Shown here one piece after another: positions 52,244 to 59,884 of a DNA stretch of 64,000 bases; within the stretch, counting starts at the first letter, position 1; every line of letters starts with the position of its first letter. Origin of the DNA: Chitinophaga pollutisoli (GTDB taxonomy: Bacteria > Bacteroidota > Bacteroidia > Chitinophagales > Chitinophagaceae); contig NZ_CP149822.1 in NCBI RefSeq assembly GCF_038396755.1, positions 6,014,844 to 6,078,843 of the forward strand. Reading direction: 5' to 3'. The translations under genes and the position numbers were made by a program. The notes below the pieces were generated by a model that did not search any database, was not told the DNA's origin, and saw only the letters and a program-made list of their open reading frames with translations.

Positions 52244-52274
52244 CAAATGTAGGGAAGTTTTTTATTTCTGCAAA
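52244..52274 (-). promoter_or_regulatory. Promoter of tRNA-Arg copy 2
   Basis: Reverse strand: TTTG at 52274-52271, 19-bp spacer, TACATTTG at 52251-52244. Spacing and distance to the tRNA equal those of copy 1. Confidence 0.75.
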
Positions 52275-52348
52275 TCTTTCTCCGTAATTTTTTCAGCGAT
52301 TTACATTTTACAACTACATTTGAAGACAGGATCAAAACGCTGAAACCC

Positions 52349-52822
52349 GTGAAAATACAGCTCTGGAGCATAGGTAAGGAAAACGACGCATATATAGAAG
52401 ACGGAATTAAAATCTTCCGGAAACGATTGCAGCATTATACGGATTTTGATATCCGGCTCATCCCAACCGTGAAGCAGGCGGCCAGTCTTTCCATTCCCGA
52501 ATTAAAAAAGCAGGAAGGGAAAATCATCCTCGATCTGCTGCAGCCGCAAGACTTCCTTCTCGCCCTCGACGAGCGTGGCAAAACGATGACAACCCTCCAG
52601 ATGGCCGATTTCCTCCGCCAGCGCAACAACGCCGGCACGCGACAGCTCATCGTGCTGATCGGCGGCGCTTTCGGCATCGACGCCGCCGTGCTCCAGCGCG
52701 CCAATCTCCAGCTATCCCTTTCCGCCCTTACCTTCCCGCACCAGATCGTACGGCTTATCGTGACGGAACAGCTTTACAGGGCGTATACCGTTCTCAATAA
52801 TGAGAAGTATCATCATCAATGA
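52349..52822 (+). CDS. rlmH: 23S rRNA pseudouridine-1915 N3-methyltransferase
   Basis: 157 residues, GTG start at 52349, the usual length for this SPOUT-class enzyme. Motifs: MKIQLWSIGKENDAYIEDGIKIFRKRLQHY, FLLALDERGKTMTTLQMADFL, LIVLIGGAFGIDAAVLQRAN (SAM-binding knot) and LSLSALTFPHQIVRLIVTEQLYRAYTVLNNEKYHH. It methylates helix 69 pseudouridine of 23S rRNA. A TACATTTG -7 element lies at 52315-52322. The rhomboid gene follows after 31 bp. Confidence 0.96.
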   Translation: MKIQLWSIGKENDAYIEDGIKIFRKRLQHYTDFDIRLIPTVKQAASLSIPELKKQEGKIILDLLQPQDFLLALDERGKTMTTLQMADFLRQRNNAGTRQLIVLIGGAFGIDAAVLQRANLQLSLSALTFPHQIVRLIVTEQLYRAYTVLNNEKYHHQ

Positions 52823-52853
52823 TTATATTTACAGATTAATTACCGCGCAAACC

Positions 52854-53455
52854 ATGAGTATTACCCTTATCATCATCATCATAACCTGTCTGGTATCCAT
52901 AACTACTTTCTCCCGCCCGGAGGACATGGCGAAACTGAGTTTTTCCCCTACCGGGTATATCATTTTAAAGAATGGTACCGCTTTCTTACTTCGGGATTCG
53001 TGCATGCCAATACCATGCACCTTTTGTTCAATATGCTGTCCCTCTATTTCGTGGGGCGATCGATAGAAATGGCTTTCGCGATGGTACTGGGCAGCAAGTG
53101 GTACTACCCGCTATTGTATTTGCTGGGTCTTATCCTGCCGGATCTCTACAATTATTTTAAGTATAAAGATTTTAGCGGTTATTCGTCGATCGGTGCTTCC
53201 GGCGCCGTGTCCGCCGTATTGTTTTCATGCGTATTATTCGCGCCCTGGCAAACCATATACGTATTCCTGATCCCCTGTCCGTTTATCGTGTATGCGGTGC
53301 TCTTCCTGATCTATTCCGTGTACATGTCGAAGCGCGGCGGCGACGGTATCGATCACCGCGCGCACTTTTTCGGCGCCATCCTGGGTTTGATTTTCCCGAT
53401 CATCATCGAGCCGCAGGTGTTGCAGATCTTCCTCCGGCAGCTGCTCAATCCCTGA
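52854..53455 (+). pseudogene. Rhomboid-family intramembrane serine protease, split by a one-base frameshift
   Basis: ATG 52854 opens MSITLIIIIITCLVSITTFSRPEDMAKLSFSP and then leaves frame. One base later the frame is right for YRVYHFKEWYRFLTSGFVHANTMHLLFNMLSLYFVGRSIE, the canonical rhomboid region, and runs to the stop at 53455. One C seems missing in the TTTTTCCCC tract near 52945. The catalytic Ser (SSIGASGAVSAVLF) and His (DHRAHFFGAILGLIF) are both in the second part. Restored length is ~200 residues, normal for a minimal six-helix rhomboid. Sequencing error is quite possible. Confidence 0.85.
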
Positions 53456-54820
53456 TCAGGAAACCGAATCCATCTTAATCACCAGCATCTGCTCTGTATG
53501 TTCCGTTACGCGGAAACGGTGGTCGAGGCGTATGCCCATTACCCAGGCAATCCTTTTATCCGATTCCAGCACCCATACTTTTTCCTTGGCGGGTAAAGAC
53601 AGTTTCTGGTCGATGAAAAGGCGGCTCAATTTTTTCTTCTTGTTGAGGCCCAGCGGGTAGCAGTAATCACCCTGTTTCCATTTACGGACCATCAGCGGGA
53701 AGCGGATTTCGGCCAGATTAATGTAAGCTGTTCCCCCGTCTGCGGGAATCCCCCGGCCGTCGTTTTTGGCTATGCGGATGCTGATGCGGAAACCCGGAAT
53801 TTGAATTTCCCGCTGCCCTTCTTCGATCAGAAAATGCGCGGAAATATCCGCCTGGAGCGGTGTGATGATCAGCCATTTCCGGTCGCGGACGATCCGGTGC
53901 GTGGCCGTGGTCACGAATTTGCCGGGCATGCTATCCAGCAGGTCCGCGGCCTGTGCCGCCAGGTGCGTATTGCAGCCGAAAGGTTTGAACAGCTCATAGG
54001 CAATTGTGGCGAGAGGCTTTACCTGTTTGAGTTTCAGGACAGGAATGAAGTATTCCTCCCCTTTTTGTTCCACCAGTTTTTTCCGGTATTCTTCCACCGC
54101 TTGCCGGTAAAGCATTTCCGCTTCGCGGAAGCGTTCGATGGAAACGCCTGTTTGCCTGACAATATCCGGATAAGCTTCGCGGAGCGGCGGCAGCACGTGA
54201 TGCCTGAAATAATTTCTCGTGTATTTATCGGATGCGTTGGAGCTGTCTTCCACGAAAGCGAGCTGTTCCGCCGCCATGTAAGCGGCGACGTCTTCCCGCG
54301 TGGCGAAAAGCAGCGGCCGCACCAGCGCGCCCTGCTTCGGCAGGATCCCGTGCAGGCCCGAAATCCCCGTTCCTTTCGAAAGGTTCATCCAGAGCGTTTC
54401 CACACTGTCCTGCATTTGATGCGCCGTTGCCAGAACGGAAATGCCCAGCCGGGTGCGCAGTTCTTCCAGCCAGCCGTATCGCAGCAGGCGGGCGGCTTCC
54501 TGGATGGCGATGCGGGAGGAGGACGCATACCCGTTGGTGTCGAAATGCGTGACATGAAATGGAACGCCGAGTTGCGCGGCGAATTTTTGCACGAAGACTT
54601 CGTCGCGGTCGGATTCTTTACCTCTCAGCCTGAAGTTGCAATGCGCGATTTCGATGGTGATGCCGGAGGTATGTAACAGGTGCGCAAGCGCCACGGAATC
54701 GGCGCCGCCGCTTACGGCCACGAGCACGGCGGCGCCCGCGGGCAGCAGCGATTCGCGGTCCATAAAATCACGCAGGGCGGTGCGGAAAGCAGCGGGATCG
54801 AAAGGGTTAAAGGTCTTCAT
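53456..54820 (-). CDS. tilS: tRNA(Ile)-lysidine synthetase
   Basis: 454 residues from ATG 54820 (MKTFNPFD). The PP-loop is VLVAVSGGADSVALAHLL; further family blocks are EIAHCNFRLRGKESDRDEVFVQKFA, ATAHQMQDSVETLWMNLSKGTGISGLHGI and NYFRHHVLPPLRE. C-terminal TilS domains follow. It converts C34 of tRNA-Ile(CAU) to lysidine so that it reads AUA; the gene is essential in most bacteria. It overlaps the upstream TPR gene by 14 bp. Confidence 0.96.
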   Translation of the reverse strand: MKTFNPFDPAAFRTALRDFMDRESLLPAGAAVLVAVSGGADSVALAHLLHTSGITIEIAHCNFRLRGKESDRDEVFVQKFAAQLGVPFHVTHFDTNGYASSSRIAIQEAARLLRYGWLEELRTRLGISVLATAHQMQDSVETLWMNLSKGTGISGLHGILPKQGALVRPLLFATREDVAAYMAAEQLAFVEDSSNASDKYTRNYFRHHVLPPLREAYPDIVRQTGVSIERFREAEMLYRQAVEEYRKKLVEQKGEEYFIPVLKLKQVKPLATIAYELFKPFGCNTHLAAQAADLLDSMPGKFVTTATHRIVRDRKWLIITPLQADISAHFLIEEGQREIQIPGFRISIRIAKNDGRGIPADGGTAYINLAEIRFPLMVRKWKQGDYCYPLGLNKKKKLSRLFIDQKLSLPAKEKVWVLESDKRIAWVMGIRLDHRFRVTEHTEQMLVIKMDSVS

Positions 54821-55112
54821 GCGCGGCCTGGAGTTCGTTGTAAGCATGCATGTCCCGCAGCTGGCGGGCTACTTCCATCCCTTTTTCGTAGGCGGCGGAG
54901 GCGGCGGCGCGTTCGCCGAGGCGTTCGAGGGTTTTGCCGAGGTGGTAATAAGACCCCACGTAATTGGGATCCGCCGCGAGGAGGCGCTCGAAAGTTTCCC
55001 GGGCGGCCGCGTCGTTGCTGGCTTTAACGTACTCGAGCGCCAGGGCGTGCAACAGGAAGCTGTCGGCCGGGGAGCTTTCTAAAAATGACTTAATTTGTGC
55101 GATTCTGTCCAT
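54807..55112 (-). CDS. Small TPR protein
   Basis: 101 residues made of about two and a half TPR units: DSFLLHALALEYVKASNDAAARETFERLLAADPNYVGSYYHLGKTLERLGERAAASAAYEKGMEVA. No signal peptide. Probably a protein-interaction adaptor; the partner is unknown. The stop lies inside the start of tilS, so the two are translationally coupled. Confidence 0.87.
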   Translation of the reverse strand: MDRIAQIKSFLESSPADSFLLHALALEYVKASNDAAARETFERLLAADPNYVGSYYHLGKTLERLGERAAASAAYEKGMEVARQLRDMHAYNELQAAHEDL

Positions 55113-55225
55113 GCAAAAGATGTTCTAAGCAAATGTTAAACGTCGGGTGGTATCTGATGGCTGAACCCTTAAATCCCATATATTTGTAATACTGCATTTT
55201 TCACCAAAACCAGAAAAAACGGAAT

Positions 55226-55966
55226 ATGAAGATCTTAGTATGCATCAGTAAAACGCCCGACACAACTGCAAAAATAGCTTTCACGGACAACAACACGAAA
55301 TTCAGTGAGGCGGGAGTGCAGTTCATCATCAACCCGTACGACGAATGGTACGCGCTGGTAAGGGCGCTGGAACTGAAAGAGACGCAGGGCGCCACGGTTC
55401 ACCTGATCACCGTAGGTGGCGCGGACACGGAAGCCGTGATCCGCAAGGCGCTGGCACTGGGCGGCGACGAGGCGTTTCGGGTGAATTCGGACAGCCAGGA
55501 TAGTTTTTACATTGCTTCGCAAATCGCCGAAATCGCGAAGCAGGAGCAATACGACATCATATTTACCGGAAAGGAAACGATCGATTATAACGGCTCGTCA
55601 GTAGGCGGCATGGTGGCCGAACTGCTGGGTCTGCCCTTTGTGTCCATCGCCAGCAAGCTCGACGTGAACGGCGGCACCGCCACCCTGAAACGCGAGATCG
55701 AAGGTGGCGAGGAAGTCGTGGAAGTAAGCCTGCCGCTGGTGCTCAGCGCGCAGAAAGGCATGGCCGAAGCGCGTATCCCGAATATGCGGGGCATCATGGC
55801 GGCGCGCACCAAGCCTTTGAAAGTAGTGGAACCCGCCGCTGCAGATAGTTTAACGGCCATCGTGTCGTTCGAGTTGCCGCCGGCCAAAGCGGGCGTGAAA
55901 ATGATTCCGGCCGACCAGGTGGAGGAGCTCGCCCGCCTGCTGCATGAGGAAGCCAAGGTGATTTAA
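55226..55966 (+). CDS. etfB: Electron transfer flavoprotein subunit beta
   Basis: 246 residues. MKILVCISKTPDTTAKIAF, FIINPYDEWYALVRALELKE, ALALGGDEAFRVN and the signature GKETIDYNGSSVGGMVAELLGLP are those of EtfB. With EtfA it takes electrons from acyl-CoA dehydrogenases and passes them to the quinone pool. A TATATTTG -7 element lies at 55179-55186. 48 bp before etfA. Confidence 0.96.
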   Translation: MKILVCISKTPDTTAKIAFTDNNTKFSEAGVQFIINPYDEWYALVRALELKETQGATVHLITVGGADTEAVIRKALALGGDEAFRVNSDSQDSFYIASQIAEIAKQEQYDIIFTGKETIDYNGSSVGGMVAELLGLPFVSIASKLDVNGGTATLKREIEGGEEVVEVSLPLVLSAQKGMAEARIPNMRGIMAARTKPLKVVEPAAADSLTAIVSFELPPAKAGVKMIPADQVEELARLLHEEAKVI

Positions 55967-56014
55967 CCCCCCCATCCCCTATTCCATCATTCAAAAAATT
56001 TAAAAAAGAAGAAA

Positions 56015-56986
56015 ATGTCAGTCATCATATTTGCCGATCAGTTCCAGGGAAAAGTTAAGAAATCAGCGCTTGAAGCCGTGCAATACGGCGCAAAAATCGC
56101 ACAACAGCTGGGGATTCCCGCCGTTGCGGTAGCCGTTGGCGAAATCGACGGCACGGAACTGTCCGCCCTGGGCCAGTACGGCGCTTCCAAAGTATTGCAT
56201 GTTGCCGACGGGCGGCTAAACGAGCCTGAGGCCGGAGCGGTAACCAAAATCGTCGCCGAAGCCGTGGCGAAGGAAAACGCTTCCGTGATCGTATTCTCCC
56301 ACAATTTCGCCGGGCGTTCCATTGCGCCGCAGCTTTCCGCCCGCCTGAAAGCGGGATTCGTGGCCGGCGCCATCGGGCTGCCGGATTATTCGGCGGGCTT
56401 CGTGGTGAAGAAGAACGTGTTCTCCGGGAAAGCGTTCGCCAACGTCAGCATCACCACCGATAAGAAGATCGTGTCTGTCATGCCCAACTCATTTTCACTG
56501 AGCCCCGGCAGCGGCAGCGCATCCGTGGAAGCTTTCGCGGCCGGGCTGAGCGACGCCGATTTCAAAATCAAGACTGTGAAAGTGGAAACCGTGAGCGGGG
56601 AAGTGCCTTTGACCGAAGCAGAGATCGTCGTAAGCGGCGGCCGCGGTCTGAAAGGCCCCGAGCATTGGGGTATCGTGGAAGACCTGGCGCATACGCTGGG
56701 TGCCGCCACGGCTTGCAGTCGCCCGGTTGCGGATTCTGGCTGGCGGCCGCATCATGAGCACGTGGGCCAGACGGGCTTTACCGTGCGCCCCAACCTCTAC
56801 ATCGCTATCGGTATTTCCGGCGCCATCCAGCACCTGGCGGGCGTGAACGGCAGCAAAACCATCGTGGTGATCAATAAAGACCCTGAAGCACCGTTCTTCA
56901 AGGCCGCGGATTACGGTATCGTGGGCGACGCGTTCGAAGTAGTGCCGAAATTGACCGAAGCTGTAAAGAAATATAAAGGAAACTGA
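56015..56986 (+). CDS. etfA: Electron transfer flavoprotein subunit alpha
   Basis: 323 residues. FAD-binding signatures in the C-terminal half: [101 protein letters not shown]. The N-terminal domain is the shortened EtfA type. Operon with etfB; a long hairpin follows. Confidence 0.97.
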   Translation: MSVIIFADQFQGKVKKSALEAVQYGAKIAQQLGIPAVAVAVGEIDGTELSALGQYGASKVLHVADGRLNEPEAGAVTKIVAEAVAKENASVIVFSHNFAGRSIAPQLSARLKAGFVAGAIGLPDYSAGFVVKKNVFSGKAFANVSITTDKKIVSVMPNSFSLSPGSGSASVEAFAAGLSDADFKIKTVKVETVSGEVPLTEAEIVVSGGRGLKGPEHWGIVEDLAHTLGAATACSRPVADSGWRPHHEHVGQTGFTVRPNLYIAIGISGAIQHLAGVNGSKTIVVINKDPEAPFFKAADYGIVGDAFEVVPKLTEAVKKYKGN

Positions 56987-56999
56987 TGATAATAAGCTG

Positions 57000-57075
57000 A
57001 CTGCCGCCGCTTCGCGCAGCGGGATCCGGAAAAATAAAACCGGCTTCCTGCGCGAACGGCGGCAGTCACGCTTTT
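57000..57075 (+). terminator. Long hairpin after etfBA
   Basis: An 18-bp arm (57001-57018) pairs with 57049-57065 with one bulged base; an inner hairpin lies between. A T-rich tail starts near 57070. Unusually long for a simple terminator. Confidence 0.75.
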
Positions 57076-57147
57076 TCTATATCGAATATTTTTCTAACTT
57101 CACGTCTTATACACGTTTAATTGTGAGCGCTTACGCATAATGACCGT

Positions 57148-57750
57148 ATGAGAAAAATAGAACTGGAAATAGTCGCACTGTCGCACAGTATTACACAAAC
57201 CCATTCTTATGCCGTTGTACTTGGTGAAGTGAACGGGTTGAGAAGGCTCCCCATCGTGATCGGAGGGTTTGAAGCTCAAGCCATTGCGGTCGCGCTGGAG
57301 AAAATGCAGCCTAGCAGGCCGTTGACCCATGATCTCATGAAGAACTTCATGAATGCATTTAATATTGAATTGCATGAAGTCGTGATTAGCAATCTCCAGG
57401 AAGGTATTTTTTATTCCAAGCTGATTTGTTCCAATAACGACGATACCATCGAAATCGATTCGCGGACATCCGATGCGCTGGCGCTGGCCGTGCGGTTCGG
57501 TTGCCCCATTTATACATACGAGAATATCCTCAACAGCGCCGGCATTCTGCTGGACGATCCCGCCGGCAAGAAGACCTCCAAGCCAGCCGGCAGTCCTTCC
57601 ATTTCGGAGCACGAGAAAGGTGCCGAAGATGATCTCAAAGCCCTGAATATCGAGGAGCTGAACACGTTGCTGCAGGAGGTTTTGGAGCAGGAAGACTACA
57701 TCCGCGCCATTGCCATCCGCGACGAGATCAACAGCCGTAAAAGCAAATAA
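57148..57750 (+). CDS. Bifunctional nuclease-domain protein (DUF151) with UvrB/C-type tail
   Basis: 200 residues. The BFN domain covers residues ~1-130: IELEIVALSHSITQTHSYAVVLGEVNGLRRLPIVIGGFEAQAIAVALEKMQPSRPLTHDLM and SRTSDALALAVRFGCPIYTYENIL. The C-terminal ~35 residues (LNTLLQEVLEQEDYIRAIAIRDEINSR) form a UvrB/UvrC-like helical hairpin. Plant and bacterial homologues cut RNA and DNA in vitro. Followed 6 bp later by ispE. Confidence 0.93.
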   Translation: MRKIELEIVALSHSITQTHSYAVVLGEVNGLRRLPIVIGGFEAQAIAVALEKMQPSRPLTHDLMKNFMNAFNIELHEVVISNLQEGIFYSKLICSNNDDTIEIDSRTSDALALAVRFGCPIYTYENILNSAGILLDDPAGKKTSKPAGSPSISEHEKGAEDDLKALNIEELNTLLQEVLEQEDYIRAIAIRDEINSRKSK

Positions 57751-57756
57751 CCGGAA

Positions 57757-58563
57757 GTGATCGTTTTTCCCAACTGTAAAATCAACCTGGGCCTGCACAT
57801 CTTGCGGAAGCGGGAAGATGGTTTTCATGAGCTGGAAACTGTTTTCTATCCCCTGCCCGTCCGCGACGGCCTGGAAATGATTTCCGCGCCGGCTATGGAT
57901 TTCACGCAATCCGGGATGGAAATCCCCGGCGATCCGGCCAGAAATCTCTGCATGCAGGCATACCAGCTGCTGAAGACGGATTTTCCGGATCTGCCCGCGG
58001 TCCGGATGCATTTGCACAAGGTGATCCCGACGGGTGCGGGGCTGGGCGGCGGATCGGCGGATGGGGCATTTGCATTGTTGTTATTGAATACAAAGTATAA
58101 CCTGGGGCTGGACGAGGCCCGGCTGGAGGCTTATGCCGCCCGGCTGGGGAGCGACTGCCCTTATTTCATCCGTAACCGGGCGAGCCTGGGCAGCGGGCGC
58201 GGGGAAATCCTGGAGCCGCTGGCACTGGATTTGTCGGGGTACGGTTTTTTGCTGGTGCATCCCGGAATTCACGTGAACACGGGTTGGGCGTTCGGGCAAT
58301 TGCGGCCGGGTGTTCCAGATGTGGGGTTGGATGAGATCGACTGGGCGGACGTGGCGAGTTGGAAAGGGAGATTGACGAACGATTTTGAGAGGCCGGTGTT
58401 TACGAAATATTCGGAGGTGGCTGCAATTAAGGAAAGGATGTATGGCGCGGGGGCTTTGTATGCGAGTATGAGCGGGAGCGGTTCGGCGGTGTATGGGATT
58501 TTTGAAGCGGGCAAGGTACCGGATCTCGCGTGGAAAGATGGGTATGCGGTGTTTAAGGTTTGA
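57757..58563 (+). CDS. ispE: 4-(cytidine 5'-diphospho)-2-C-methyl-D-erythritol kinase
   Basis: 268 residues, GTG start. GHMP kinase: VFPNCKINLGLHILRKREDGFHELETVFYPL at the N-terminus, the ATP loop KVIPTGAGLGGGSADGAFALLLL, and ALYASMSGSGSAVYGIF at the C-terminus. It phosphorylates CDP-methylerythritol in the MEP isoprenoid pathway, so the organism makes isoprenoids by this route. It is cotranscribed with the BFN gene. Confidence 0.96.
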   Translation: MIVFPNCKINLGLHILRKREDGFHELETVFYPLPVRDGLEMISAPAMDFTQSGMEIPGDPARNLCMQAYQLLKTDFPDLPAVRMHLHKVIPTGAGLGGGSADGAFALLLLNTKYNLGLDEARLEAYAARLGSDCPYFIRNRASLGSGRGEILEPLALDLSGYGFLLVHPGIHVNTGWAFGQLRPGVPDVGLDEIDWADVASWKGRLTNDFERPVFTKYSEVAAIKERMYGAGALYASMSGSGSAVYGIFEAGKVPDLAWKDGYAVFKV

Positions 58564-58589
58564 CGCGCTGAGTAGTTGGAATAGACACA

Positions 58590-58833
58590 GCTGCGAAGTA
58601 GTAGGTTAATGAAAAGTTCTTTAACAACGGAGGTTATTCCGGAGTTGCAGCATAAAAGTGGCTACGGTGTAGCTGGTTCAGGTAAATCTGAGCAGAGAAA
58701 GTTCTCCCGAAGTAGCAGGACTAAAAGGATGGCTATGAAGTAGTGGGTATCGAAAGTTCTTTAACAGCGGATGTAATCCCGAAATTGTGGGCATAAAAAA
58801 ACCGGTTACAATGTAACCGGTTCGTTTATAGCG
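58590..58833. repeat. Diverged direct duplication around the rplT terminator
   Basis: 58591-58657 and 58733-58798 align at about three quarters identity (both contain AAAGTTCTTTAACA), and each is followed by a hairpin-like stretch near a CATAAAA run. The second copy's hairpin is the real terminator of rplT. No coding frame was seen in the interval. Confidence 0.7.
58796..58823 (-). terminator. Terminator of rpmI-rplT
   Basis: Perfect 10-bp stem around 58801-58822 and a run of A on the left that reads as U on the reverse strand, 24 bp after the rplT stop. Confidence 0.85.
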
Positions 58834-58846
58834 ATTTAGAATCGAC

Positions 58847-59191
58847 TTATTTTACAGAAGCTACGAGAGATTTGAAAGTCTCAGGCTCATTCATGGCGAG
58901 GTCAGCCAGAACTTTGCGGTTGAGACCTACATTCTTTTCGGTCAGTCTGTGAATGAGCTGAGAGTAGGTCATTCCTTCGGCACGGGCGGCGGCGTTGATA
59001 CGCGCGATCCACAGGGTGCGATATTCTCTTTTCTTCAGTTTGCGACCTACATAGCTATACGTGAGCCCTTTCTCCAGTACGTTCTTAGCTACGGTATATA
59101 CGTTCTTACGTTTACCATAGAAGCCTTTGGCTTGTTTAAGGATCTTTTTCTTTCTGGCTCTGGACGCAACTGCGTTTACGGAACGAGGCAT
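58847..59191 (-). CDS. rplT: Ribosomal protein bL20
   Basis: 114 residues. [43 protein letters not shown] and [27 protein letters not shown] are canonical L20. It binds 23S rRNA early in 50S assembly and in some bacteria represses its own operon. Located 39 bp after rpmI. Confidence 0.98.
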   Translation of the reverse strand: MPRSVNAVASRARKKKILKQAKGFYGKRKNVYTVAKNVLEKGLTYSYVGRKLKKREYRTLWIARINAAARAEGMTYSQLIHRLTEKNVGLNRKVLADLAMNEPETFKSLVASVK

Positions 59192-59230
59192 GTTATGCTT
59201 TTTAAAACTTGTTTAACAAAATTGATAGAA

Positions 59231-59428
59231 CTAGCGAAGCACAAGCATACGCTTTACCAGGTTCAGATTGGCGTCTGCCACCAGGCTACTTCCTCTGAGA
59301 GAGCGTTTTCTTTTGTTGGACTTCTTAGTCAACAGGTGACTTTTGTATGCTTTCGGGCGTTTAATCGCTCCGCTGCCGGTCACCGTAAACGTCTTCTTCG
59401 CACGGCTATGAGTCTTTACTTTAGGCAT
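59231..59428 (-). CDS. rpmI: Ribosomal protein bL35
   Basis: 65 residues. MPKVKTHSRAKKTFTVTGSGAIKRPKAYKSHLLTKKSNKRKRSLRG is canonical L35. infC, which usually lies just upstream, is absent; a promoter is found instead at 59449-59482. Confidence 0.98.
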   Translation of the reverse strand: MPKVKTHSRAKKTFTVTGSGAIKRPKAYKSHLLTKKSNKRKRSLRGSSLVADANLNLVKRMLVLR

Positions 59429-59448
59429 CTTACTACGAATTTGGTCTG

Positions 59449-59482
59449 CAAAGGTAAATATTTATTTTACAAAAAGCGCAAA
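59449..59482 (-). promoter_or_regulatory. Promoter of rpmI-rplT
   Basis: Reverse strand: TTTG at 59482-59479, a 22-bp spacer, TACCTTTG at 59456-59449, a perfect -7 element, 21 bp before the rpmI start. Confidence 0.7.
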
Positions 59483-59601
59483 GGAGCTAAAAAAATTAAA
59501 ATATTGTCGCTTCGCATAAAAATAAATTAACATTTTTTCCACCGTAATAAAGATTTGAGTTTCAATCAGCCAATACTCTATTAACCATATTTAATAGCTA
59601 T

Positions 59602-59631
59602 TTTGCGAGTTCAGATAAATTTATATTTTTG
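59602..59631 (+). promoter_or_regulatory. Candidate promoter of the giant surface-protein gene
   Basis: TTTG at 59602-59605, an 18-bp spacer, TATTTTTG at 59624-59631, matching TAnnTTTG. A transcript from here would have a ~240-nt leader before ATG 59881. Confidence 0.6.
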
Positions 59632-59737
59632 TATGTAACCATATTATCATTAATTTTAATTTCAGAATATTTAAAATTTGTCCATATCGGTATTGACTGA
59701 ATTTAACCGAAGCCTATGAAATCGATCCAGTACGCCT

Positions 59738-59884
59738 ATGAAAAAGAGCGCGGTAAGAAACGCAGCTCATTGTTTCAAACAAATTATCAAGTCGTTGGTC
59801 CGGTCCGCCGTCACTGACACCTCCGCTCCCCTGCCCACATGCAGGGTACCGGTATTTCATTCACATAATTGTTTGCGACAATGA
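59738..59884 (+). other. Possible 48-codon upstream frame overlapping the giant gene start
   Basis: ATG 59738 opens 48 codons (MKKSAVRNAAHCFKQIIK...) and its TGA at 59882-59884 overlaps the ATG 59881 of the giant gene (ATGA). The arrangement suggests translational coupling, but the peptide is basic and unlike known proteins; it may be chance. Confidence 0.3.

Larger units (their letters stand above)
59429..59880. other. AT-rich divergent intergenic region
   Basis: About 450 bp between rpmI and the giant surface-protein gene. It holds promoters for both directions and a possible 48-codon frame at 59738-59884. Nothing else is supported. Confidence 0.65.

Noticed and set aside
49695..52274. Integrative island between tRNA copies.
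   Set aside because: No integrase, no obvious att core beyond the duplicated tRNA unit itself, and the enclosed gene has the local codon style. Kept only as a question in the findings.
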